Under the pieces are notes generated by a model. It was not told where the DNA came from and ran no database searches. It worked only from the letters and a program-made list of their open reading frames with translations. From Sulfurimonas sp. (GTDB lineage: Bacteria > Campylobacterota > Campylobacteria > Campylobacterales > Sulfurimonadaceae): a stretch of 5,101 nt of DNA. This document shows positions 1-5,101 of this stretch, piece by piece. The stretch covers positions 1 to 5,101 of the forward strand of contig JAIOSY010000045.1 of NCBI GenBank assembly GCA_021107375.1. The letters run 5' to 3'. The translations under genes and the position numbers were made by a program. Position 1 is the first letter of the stretch. Every line of letters starts with the position of its first letter.

Positions 1-306
1 AATTGCCCCAATATTTTTTCCTTTACTATCCATCTCTTTTAAAATTTTTTGTACGATTTCATCATCTGCTAGTGCATGAGTTCCATCCCAACCACCTGGA
101 AGAACTATCATATCTAGCATATCAACATCTACATCTTTTACTTGCATATCAGCTTGAACTACTATCTTGTTTGCACCCTCAACAAGGCTATTTTCATCAA
201 GTGAAGCAACTTGTACTTCAATCTCTGCTCGTCTTAAAATATCTATTATACTAACTGCTTCTATCTCTTCAAACCCACATGCCAATGGAACTAAAACTTT
301 ACTCAT
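1..306 (-). CDS. DJ-1/PfpI (ThiJ/YajL-like) family protein, C-terminus cut off by window edge
   Basis: This gene is not covered by a long forward ORF; translating the reverse complement from the ATG at 306-304 gives 102 uninterrupted codons to the left edge. The start reads MSKVLVPLACGFEEIEAVSI, the first beta strand and acidic loop typical of the DJ-1/YajL family. Glu16 matches the conserved Glu (human DJ-1 Glu18) that sits beside the reactive cysteine. Residues 66-75 (MIVLPGGWDG) match the family's conserved PGG loop. The nucleophilic cysteine should lie just past the last visible residues (KGKNIGAI), so it is outside the window and its presence cannot be confirmed. Full-length relatives have about 180-190 residues, so roughly 55% is visible. 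Upstream of the start is AAAGGA (complement of 313-318), spaced 6 nt from the ATG, which supports this start. Family members are cytoplasmic and are linked to oxidative or carbonyl stress (chaperone, glyoxalase or deglycase activities are reported and debated). The precise role here is unknown. It is transcribed divergently from pyrD. Confidence 0.9.
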   Translation of the reverse strand, partial: MSKVLVPLACGFEEIEAVSIIDILRRAEIEVQVASLDENSLVEGANKIVVQADMQVKDVDVDMLDMIVLPGGWDGTHALADDEIVQKILKEMDSKGKNIGAI

Positions 307-340
307 TAAAAATCCTTTACCAAAAATTTACTATTGTTTT

Positions 341-346
341 AGTATA
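341..346 (-). promoter_or_regulatory. Candidate -10 box of the DJ-1-family gene
   Basis: On the minus strand the complement of 341-346 reads TATACT, giving a predicted transcript start near 334 and a leader of about 28 nt. It overlaps the facing plus-strand TATAAT at 343-348. There is no clear -35 element. The alternative TATTAT (complement of 344-349) is nearly as good. The call rests on motif and position only. Confidence 0.4.
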
Positions 347-348
347 AT
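343..348 (+). promoter_or_regulatory. Candidate sigma-70-type -10 box for pyrD and the downstream genes
   Basis: TATAAT lies 32 bp before the pyrD ATG, preceded by a T-rich stretch (ATTGTTTTAG) and with no recognisable -35. This is the usual look of Campylobacterota housekeeping promoters. The predicted transcript start is near 355, giving a leader of about 26 nt that includes AAAAGG at 362-367. Confidence 0.6.
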
Positions 349-380
349 ATCCAAATTTTATAAAAGGCAAAATAAGATAA

Positions 381-1439
381 ATGATAAACTATGAAGCAAT
401 AAAGCCACTACTATTTAAACTACAACCAGAAAATGCTCACCATGTAGCTGAATGTGTACTAAGATTAGCAAATCTTTCACCTATCCCATTTAACTTTTTT
501 AAAAAATCTCATTTTATAGATGATGAGATTTTAAATCAAGAACTTTTTGGTCGTACTTTTTTAAATCCAGTAGGACTAGGAGCTGGATTTGACAAAAATG
601 CAACTATGATAAACGGGATAAATATCTTAGGATTTGGTTACACAGAAATCGGAACGGTAACACCAAAACCACAAGTTGGAAACCCAAAGCCGAGAATGTT
701 TCGTCATATTGAAGAGGAAACTATCCAAAATGCTATGGGCTTTAACAACGAGGGTGAGGCTTATGTTGTAAATAGGTTAAAACAGAGATTTCCTTATGAA
801 ACTCCTATCGGTGTAAATATCGGTAAAAATAAACTTACTTCTGAAGCTGATGCTATAAATGATTATACTACTCTTATCAAAACTTTTGATGGTTGGGGTG
901 ATTATTTTGTTATAAATATCTCTTCACCAAACACTCCAGGACTTCGTGATTTACAAAATGAAGAGTTTATCGGGAAGCTATTTTCTGAGGCAAAAAAACT
1001 AACTGAGATGCCAATCCTTTTAAAAATCGCTCCAGATATGGAGATAGAAGATGCAGTAGCCCTTACTAAAATGGCAGTTCTTAAAGGTGCTGATGGTATC
1101 ATCGCTACAAACACTACAATCGACTACTCTTTAGTAAAAAATCCTAAAGATATTGGTGGGCTTAGTGGTGCAGTTTTAAAAGAGAAGAGTTTTAAAATCT
1201 TTGAAGCTATTGCAAAAGAACTTTATGGGAAAACTGTTTTAATCTCTGTTGGTGGGATTGATTCTGCTGATGAGGCATACAGAAGAATCAAAGCAGGAGC
1301 ATCTTTAGTTCAGATTTTAAGTGGTCTTGTATTTCATGGTCCTGATATGATAATGAATATAAATAAAGGGCTTATAAGACTATTAAAAACTGATGGTTAT
1401 TCAAATATTACAGAGGCTATTGGAGCAGATAGAAAATAA
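381..1439 (+). CDS. pyrD: Dihydroorotate dehydrogenase (quinone), class 2
   Basis: PyrD oxidises dihydroorotate to orotate, the fourth step of pyrimidine synthesis, passing electrons through FMN to the quinone pool at the inner face of the cytoplasmic membrane. The protein has 352 residues, normal for class 2. Residues 1-40 form the helical N-terminal extension that docks class 2 enzymes to the membrane. Visible motifs in order are: GLGAGFDKNA at 65-74 (FMN site, Lys72); NAMGFNNEG at 117-125; INISSPNTPGLR at 178-189, where Ser182 is the class 2 catalytic base in place of the Cys of class 1; LLKIAPD at 213-219 (Lys215, FMN); TNTT at 243-246; GGLSG at 259-263; and SVGGI at 289-293 with SG at 314-315 for FMN phosphate binding. 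No key residue appears missing. An AAGG lies 13 nt before the ATG. The gene ends in TAATG, sharing one base with the protease gene. It heads the four-gene run and has a candidate promoter at 343-348. Confidence 0.97.
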   Translation: MINYEAIKPLLFKLQPENAHHVAECVLRLANLSPIPFNFFKKSHFIDDEILNQELFGRTFLNPVGLGAGFDKNATMINGINILGFGYTEIGTVTPKPQVGNPKPRMFRHIEEETIQNAMGFNNEGEAYVVNRLKQRFPYETPIGVNIGKNKLTSEADAINDYTTLIKTFDGWGDYFVINISSPNTPGLRDLQNEEFIGKLFSEAKKLTEMPILLKIAPDMEIEDAVALTKMAVLKGADGIIATNTTIDYSLVKNPKDIGGLSGAVLKEKSFKIFEAIAKELYGKTVLISVGGIDSADEAYRRIKAGASLVQILSGLVFHGPDMIMNINKGLIRLLKTDGYSNITEAIGADRK

Positions 1440-2737
1440 TGAAAATTTTATTAATAATAACACTAATTTTAGGAACACTAATGGCATCATCACTACCAAA
1501 GTACGAAACAAAAACACTAAAAAATGGCTTACAAATTGTTGTAATTCCTCTTGAAAATTCTACAAATGTAATTTCTACTGATATTTTTTACAAAGTTGGA
1601 AGCAGAAACGAAGTTATGGGAAAAACTGGAATTGCCCATATGCTGGAACATATGAACTTTAAATCAACAAAAAACCTAGATGCTGGAGAATTTGATAAAG
1701 AGGTGAAAAGTATTGGTGGCGTAAATAACGCTTCAACTAGCTTTGATTACACTCACTATTACATAAAATCAAGCACTTCAAATCTTGGAAAATCTTTAGA
1801 ACTTTACGCTGAACTTATGCAAAATCTAAACCTAAAAGACAAAGAGTTTCAACCAGAGAGAGATGTTGTAACAGAAGAAAGACGATGGAGAACTGATAAT
1901 AATCCAATGGGTTATCTATACTTCAAAATGTTTAACAATGCCTATGTTTATCACCCATATCACTGGACACCAATCGGTTTTATGAACGACATTTTAACTT
2001 GGGATATTAAAGATATAAAAGATTTCCATAAAACTTACTACCAGCCAAACAATGCGATTTTAATTGTAACTGGTGATGTTAATCCAAAAGATGTATTTAA
2101 AAGAGCTAAAAAAGAGTTTGCTAAGATTAAAAATCATGCGAAAATTCCAGAATTTAAATTTGTAGAGCCAGTTCAAGACGGTGCCAAAAGAGTTATAATT
2201 AAAAAAGACAGTGAAGTTGAAATGATTGCTATTAACTTCCATATACCAGATTTTAAAGACCCTGACCAAGTAACACTTAGTGTAATTTCTCAGATTTTAT
2301 ACTCTGGAAAAAGTTCAAGACTTTACCGTTCATTAGTAACAGAAAAACAACTTGTAAATACTGTTTATGCTTACAATATGGAAAATACCGACCCAGGACT
2401 TTTCATATTTTTAGCAGTTTGTAATCCTGGTGTAAAAGCTGAGGATGTAGAAAAAGAGTTAGTTGCAGAGATAAAACTTATGAAGAGTACAAAAGTTACA
2501 AAAGCTGAACTAGACAAAGTAAAAATCAATACAAAAGCTGACTTTATCTACTCATTAGAGAGTTCAACTTCAGTTGCAAATCTTTATGGTAGCTACCTAG
2601 TTCGTGGTGATATAACTCCACTTTTAACTTATGAAGAGGATGTTAAAAAAATAACAGCTAAAAAGGTTCAAGAGATTGCTAAAAAGTATTTTGATTTTGA
2701 TAAATCAACTACTGTTATTTTAAGAAAAGGTGAATAG
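1439..2737 (+). CDS. Secreted M16-family zinc metalloprotease (PqqL/processing-peptidase-like)
   Basis: This is a 432-residue M16 peptidase. Residues 1-16 (MKILLIITLILGTLMA) look like a short signal peptide with cleavage near Ala16, so a periplasmic location is likely. The inverted zinc motif HMLEH spans 67-71: His67 and His71 bind zinc and Glu70 is the base. Glu147 in ERDVVTEE (140-147) has the expected spacing for the third zinc ligand. The second M16 domain covers about 200-430, with SRLYRSLVTEKQL at 293-305. In that segment the Arg and Tyr that many M16 enzymes use to hold substrate appear, by hand alignment, to be Val300 and Asn307. The length fits a two-domain M16B protein that works as a dimer or with a partner. 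The start shares one base with the pyrD stop (TAATG). The nearest purine-rich site is GGAG at 1422-1425, 13 nt away, so translation is probably coupled to pyrD. No later start would keep the signal peptide. The family is called pqqE in H. pylori, but it has no shown link to PQQ here. Its substrate is unknown. Confidence 0.93.
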   Translation: MKILLIITLILGTLMASSLPKYETKTLKNGLQIVVIPLENSTNVISTDIFYKVGSRNEVMGKTGIAHMLEHMNFKSTKNLDAGEFDKEVKSIGGVNNASTSFDYTHYYIKSSTSNLGKSLELYAELMQNLNLKDKEFQPERDVVTEERRWRTDNNPMGYLYFKMFNNAYVYHPYHWTPIGFMNDILTWDIKDIKDFHKTYYQPNNAILIVTGDVNPKDVFKRAKKEFAKIKNHAKIPEFKFVEPVQDGAKRVIIKKDSEVEMIAINFHIPDFKDPDQVTLSVISQILYSGKSSRLYRSLVTEKQLVNTVYAYNMENTDPGLFIFLAVCNPGVKAEDVEKELVAEIKLMKSTKVTKAELDKVKINTKADFIYSLESSTSVANLYGSYLVRGDITPLLTYEEDVKKITAKKVQEIAKKYFDFDKSTTVILRKGE

Positions 2738-2755
2738 GTTTTAAACTTATTTCGA

Positions 2756-2761
2756 TATAAT
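2756..2761 (+). promoter_or_regulatory. Candidate internal promoter (-10 box) for dapA
   Basis: In the 52-bp gap after the protease gene, TTTCGATATAATTGC contains a perfect TATAAT with T-rich sequence upstream and no -35. This matches the Campylobacterota housekeeping promoter pattern. The predicted transcript start is near 2768, with a leader of about 22 nt carrying AAAAAAGG (2773-2780), 9 nt before the dapA ATG. No terminator-like hairpin is visible in the gap, so read-through from pyrD is also possible. Confidence 0.65.
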
Positions 2762-2789
2762 TGCACATTATTAAAAAAGGCTAAAATAG

Positions 2790-3683
2790 ATGAATATAGT
2801 AACTGGTTCTTCAACAGCACTTATAACTCCATTTAAAAATGGAAAACTAGATGAGCAGAGTTATGCTGCTCTAATTCAAAGACAGATTAACAATGGTATA
2901 GACGCAGTTTGTCCAGTGGGGACAACTGGTGAGAGTGCTACTCTTACAGCAGATGAAGATATTAGATGTATGGAAATTGCAGTAGAAGCTTGTAAAGGAA
3001 CTTCAACAAAAGTTCTAGCAGGAGCTGGAAGTAACTCTACTGCAGAAGCTATCAACACTGCAAAAAGAGCTTTGGCATGTGGAGTTGATGCAATATTTTC
3101 AGTTTCACCTTACTACAACAAACCATCTCAAGAGGGACTTTATCAGCACTATAAAACTATTGCTGAATCTGTTCCTGATTTACCTTTTATGCTTTACAAT
3201 GTTCCAGGTAGAACCGCTGTCGATATTTCTGCTGATACAACTATCAGACTATTTAACGATGTTAAAAACATCTATGGTATAAAAGAAGCTACTGGAAGTT
3301 TAGAGAGAACAGTTGAACTTCTTTCTCGTTGCCCTGAACTTAAAGTATTTTCAGGTGATGATGCTATTGATTTTCCTATTTTAGCAAATGGTGGAGCTGG
3401 AATTACTTCTGTAACTTCTAACTTGATGCCTGATTTAAAATCTGAGCTTGTAAGATTAGCCTTTGCTGGTGACTTTGCAGGTGCAAAAGCTATAAATGAC
3501 AAGTTATATCCTCTAAACTCAGTTATGTTTTGTGAGGCAAACCCTATGCCAATCAAAGCTGCTATGTATATCGCAGGGTTAATTGATACACTAGAGTACA
3601 GACTTCCTCTAACTCCTCCAAGTGTTGAGAGTATGAAAAAAATCGAAGAAGTTATGAAAAATTACGATATTAAAGGACTATAA
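2790..3683 (+). CDS. dapA: 4-hydroxy-tetrahydrodipicolinate synthase
   Basis: DapA condenses pyruvate with aspartate semialdehyde, the first committed step toward diaminopimelate (peptidoglycan) and lysine; it is a cytoplasmic TIM-barrel tetramer. The 297-residue length is normal. Visible residues are: the GTTGE loop at 44-48 (Thr45, Thr46); PYYNKPSQEGLYQHY from 107, with Tyr109 of the proton relay; LYNVPGRT at 135-142 (Tyr136, and Arg141 for substrate carboxylate); GIKEATG at 163-169 with Schiff-base Lys165; and GITSVTSN at 204-211. The catalytic set is complete. In the lysine feedback pocket the equivalents of E. coli Ser48, Ala49, Asn80, Glu84 and Tyr106 are kept (Ser49, Ala50, Asn82, Glu86, Tyr108). 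The two histidines, E. coli His53 and His56, are Ala54 and Asp57. The start is supported by AAGG at 2777-2780, 9 nt upstream. A candidate promoter lies just before it, and the dehydrogenase gene follows after 2 bp. Confidence 0.97.
   Translation: MNIVTGSSTALITPFKNGKLDEQSYAALIQRQINNGIDAVCPVGTTGESATLTADEDIRCMEIAVEACKGTSTKVLAGAGSNSTAEAINTAKRALACGVDAIFSVSPYYNKPSQEGLYQHYKTIAESVPDLPFMLYNVPGRTAVDISADTTIRLFNDVKNIYGIKEATGSLERTVELLSRCPELKVFSGDDAIDFPILANGGAGITSVTSNLMPDLKSELVRLAFAGDFAGAKAINDKLYPLNSVMFCEANPMPIKAAMYIAGLIDTLEYRLPLTPPSVESMKKIEEVMKNYDIKGL
3672..3677 (+). promoter_or_regulatory. Ribosome binding site supporting the first start of the dehydrogenase gene
   Basis: TAAAGGA inside the last dapA codons puts AAAGGA 8 nt before the ATG at 3686. 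A second in-frame ATG at 3698 has only a GGA at 3688-3690 in front of it. The first start is therefore preferred, though the second would give MTGKTLFISGG, closer to the usual SDR N-terminus. Confidence 0.6.
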
Positions 3684-3685
3684 GA

Positions 3686-4465
3686 ATGGAAAAAACAATG
3701 ACTGGAAAAACTCTATTTATCTCTGGTGGTACTCGTGGTATCGGTAAAGCAATCGTTTATGAATTTGCTTCAAAAGGTTGTGATGTAGCATTTACTTATG
3801 CTTCATCTGCTGATACTGCAAATGAAATTGTTGCTGATTTAGAAACTAACTACGGTGTTAAAGCTAAAGCTTATAAATTAAATATCTTAGAGCCATTAAC
3901 TTATAAAGATGTTTACAAAGAGTTTGATGAGGATTTTGACAGACTTGATTACTTCATCTCAAATGCTATTATCTCTGGTCGTTCTGTTGTTGGTGGTTTT
4001 GCCCCATTTATGAGACTTAAACCAAAAGGTTTAACAAATATATATACTGCAACTGTTGCAGCATTTGTTGTTGGTGCTCAAGAAGCTGCAAAAAGAATGG
4101 AAAAAGTTGGTGGTGGTTCTATCATCTCTATGAGTTCAACTGGTAACCTTGTTTACACTCCAAACTACTCTGGACACGGTACAAATAAAGCTGCTGTTGA
4201 AACAATGGTAAAATATGCTGCAGCTGAACTTGGTGAGAAAAATATCCGTGTAAATGCAGTAAGTGGTGGTCCAATCGACACAGATGCACTAAAAGCTTTC
4301 CCTAACTATGAGGAAGTAAAAGCAGAAGTTGTTAAGCGTTCTCCACTAAGTAGAATGGGTGACGCAACAGATCTAACTGGAGCATGTTCTTTCCTATGTT
4401 CAGACGCAGCTTCATGGTTAACTGGTCAAGCTATTGTAATTGACGGTGGTACATCTTTTCAATAA
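3686..4465 (+). CDS. Short-chain dehydrogenase, FabL-like enoyl-ACP reductase candidate
   Basis: This is a 259-residue Rossmann-fold short-chain dehydrogenase. The cofactor loop is SGGTRGIG (13-20), and Arg17 is consistent with NADPH preference. The usual NNAG segment is SNAIISG (92-98). The active-site region contains Tyr161 and Lys168 in a Tyr-x6-Lys spacing (YSGHGTNK); the position four before Lys168 is His164, so the classical Tyr-x3-Lys of FabG is absent. Tyr-x6-Lys is the hallmark of enoyl-ACP reductases FabI and FabL. Residues 188-206 (IRVNAVSGG, then PIDTDALKAFP) closely resemble the same block of Bacillus subtilis FabL as I remember it (VNAVSGGAIDTDALKHFP). IDGGTSF ends the protein. 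The likely role is NAD(P)H-dependent reduction of trans-2-enoyl-ACP in the cytoplasm. The H. pylori gene in the same position is named hdhA (7-alpha-hydroxysteroid dehydrogenase), which is probably a similarity-based label. The gene starts 2 bp after dapA and is almost surely co-transcribed with it. The family is certain; the substrate is inferred. Confidence 0.9.
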   Translation: MEKTMTGKTLFISGGTRGIGKAIVYEFASKGCDVAFTYASSADTANEIVADLETNYGVKAKAYKLNILEPLTYKDVYKEFDEDFDRLDYFISNAIISGRSVVGGFAPFMRLKPKGLTNIYTATVAAFVVGAQEAAKRMEKVGGGSIISMSSTGNLVYTPNYSGHGTNKAAVETMVKYAAAELGEKNIRVNAVSGGPIDTDALKAFPNYEEVKAEVVKRSPLSRMGDATDLTGACSFLCSDAASWLTGQAIVIDGGTSFQ

Positions 4466-4482
4466 ATCTAAAGAGTTACATA

Positions 4483-4505
4483 TGGTTTCACAAAATGTGA
4501 AACCA
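4483..4505 (+). terminator. Perfect 10-bp hairpin after the four-gene run, possible terminator
   Basis: TGGTTTCACA (4483-4492) pairs with TGTGAAACCA (4496-4505) around an AAA loop. It lies 17 bp after the dehydrogenase stop, in the convergent spacer, where a terminator is expected. However, the plus-strand sequence that follows is AAACCACCACC, with no U tract, and the minus strand shows none either. It may be a non-canonical terminator, a 3'-end stabiliser or a protein site. Confidence 0.45.
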
Positions 4506-4532
4506 AAACCACCACCGTTACAAAGTAAAATA

Positions 4533-4545
4533 GTTGCATAGCAAC
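4533..4545 (-). terminator. Small hairpin, weak terminator candidate for the methyltransferase gene
   Basis: GTTGC (4533-4537) pairs with GCAAC (4541-4545) around a 3-nt loop. Read on the minus strand the stem is followed by TATTTTAC, a short U-rich run, 76 bp after the methyltransferase stop. A 5-bp stem is weak, so this is only a candidate. Confidence 0.25.
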
Positions 4546-4621
4546 ATGTGAAAATAATTTATTTAACATCTCTACAACCTTAAATTTTCTTACTAATAAA
4601 TCGACTAATTATAATTTTCTT

Positions 4622-5101
4622 TTAATTTCTAAAAATTATCAATCTTTTATTAATAATTACATCTTTAAAAGCAAATTCATTTTTTATCCATTCAAAAGTT
4701 TCTTTAGTATAGAAAAAAACATGAGTTGGGTCATTTTTATAATACCACGAAGCAAAATCTATACCCTCATTATAAATCTCAGTCATCAAATATATTTTGG
4801 CAGATGGATTGGAGATTTTTTTTAGAAGTTTAAACTCCTTATATGGGTCATAAAAATGTTCTATAACCTCACAACTACCGATGTAATCATAACTTTGTTC
4901 TAGCAACTCTGGATAGTTATAAAAATATGGGTCATATTGTTTTACTGTGTAATTATTATCTTGTAAAACTTTAGATAAAACAGGTCCAGTTCCAGCATCA
5001 CAATCTAAAACTTTTGCATCTTTTGTAAAATCTTTTAAAATTGCATCACTAATTGGAGAGATAAACTTTTGATAGCCTTTATCATTAACATCATTTTCAT
5101 G
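4622..5101 (-). CDS. Class I SAM-dependent methyltransferase (Methyltransf_23-like), N-terminus beyond window edge
   Basis: The reverse-complement frame is open from the right edge to a TAA at 4624-4622, giving 159 residues. A TTG at 4906 could be read as a start, but the frame continues upstream with clear family sequence, so this is one longer gene entering from the right. Numbering from the edge, HENDVNDKGYQKF (1-13) matches the H-x-N-x3-D-x-GY segment of a family that usually carries a small zinc-binding N-terminal region before it. AKVLDCDAGTGPVL (28-41) is SAM motif I. Residues 68-79 (DYIGSCEVIEHF) contain the Glu-Val-x-Glu-His motif, and 114-128 contains WYYKNDPTHVFFYTK, a signature of this group. 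Motif I departs from the usual D-x-G-x-G-x-G: the first Gly is Asp (D-C-D-A-G-T-G). The substrate is unknown; relatives are mostly annotated as generic methyltransferases. The gene faces the dehydrogenase gene across a 156-bp spacer and is not part of that operon. Confidence 0.85.
   Translation of the reverse strand, partial: HENDVNDKGYQKFISPISDAILKDFTKDAKVLDCDAGTGPVLSKVLQDNNYTVKQYDPYFYNYPELLEQSYDYIGSCEVIEHFYDPYKEFKLLKKISNPSAKIYLMTEIYNEGIDFASWYYKNDPTHVFFYTKETFEWIKNEFAFKDVIINKRLIIFRN

Noticed and set aside
3..254. Plus-strand open frame of 83 codons, and a second at 167-394
   Set aside because: They are antisense to the DJ-1-family gene and have low-complexity, Leu/His/Tyr-rich or random composition with no recognisable domain.
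2060..2269. Minus-strand open frame inside the M16 protease gene
   Set aside because: It lies wholly opposite a well-supported gene and encodes a Phe/Asn/Tyr-rich product expected from AT-rich antisense sequence.
3079..3556. Open frames in other frames inside dapA (3079-3282 plus, 3272-3556 minus)
   Set aside because: They overlap dapA, whose complete catalytic residues are clear, and they show no domain of their own.
4505..4517. ACCACCACCG in the spacer as an antisense element to the GGTGGT-rich dehydrogenase gene
   Set aside because: Short GGTGGT complementarity is expected by chance because the gene uses many GGT glycine codons; the longest match I found is about 10 bases.
4622..4906. 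A stand-alone 94-residue minus-strand gene starting at TTG 4906
   Set aside because: The frame is open upstream to the window edge and contains SAM motif I and the H-x-N...GY segment, so this is only the C-terminal part of a longer methyltransferase.
1..5101. Mobile element, CRISPR array, tRNA/rRNA or defence system
   Set aside because: No transposase, integrase, spaced repeats, inverted terminal repeats or RNA-gene structure was seen; the genes are ordinary housekeeping families.

Overview
The window looks like a core-genome stretch of a Campylobacterota (Epsilonproteobacteria) chromosome. By eye it is AT-rich (about one third G+C). It has tight gene spacing and promoters made of a T-rich upstream tract plus an extended TATAAT box without a clear -35. 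The gene order pyrD - M16 protease - dapA - short-chain dehydrogenase is, from memory, the order in Helicobacter pylori (HP1011-HP1014) and Campylobacter jejuni (Cj0804-Cj0807). A free-living relative such as Sulfurimonas or Arcobacter is plausible, but the genus cannot be fixed from the window.

Layout. Positions 1-306 (minus strand) hold the N-terminal 102 codons of a DJ-1/PfpI-family protein that runs off the left edge. A 74-bp divergent intergenic region (307-380) carries facing -10 boxes. Positions 381-4465 (plus strand) hold four genes: class 2 dihydroorotate dehydrogenase (pyrD, 381-1439), a secreted M16 zinc protease (1439-2737, sharing one base with pyrD in TAATG), 4-hydroxy-tetrahydrodipicolinate synthase (dapA, 2790-3683, with its own promoter in the 52-bp gap), and a FabL-like short-chain dehydrogenase (3686-4465, 2 bp after dapA). 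A 156-bp convergent spacer (4466-4621) contains a perfect 10-bp hairpin and a smaller one. Positions 4622-5101 (minus strand) hold the C-terminal 159 residues of a class I SAM-dependent methyltransferase whose N-terminus lies beyond the right edge.

How the genes fit together. The plus-strand genes do not form one pathway. They serve pyrimidine synthesis at the membrane, envelope proteolysis, the entry to lysine/diaminopimelate synthesis and probably fatty-acid elongation. The likely common theme is growth and envelope building, as an inference only. The strongest observations are that the dehydrogenase has a Tyr-x6-Lys active site and a C-terminal block like enoyl-ACP reductase III (FabL), not a typical FabG site, and that DapA lacks both histidines of the lysine-feedback pocket. 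I found no mobile element, CRISPR array, RNA gene or clearly novel multi-gene system.
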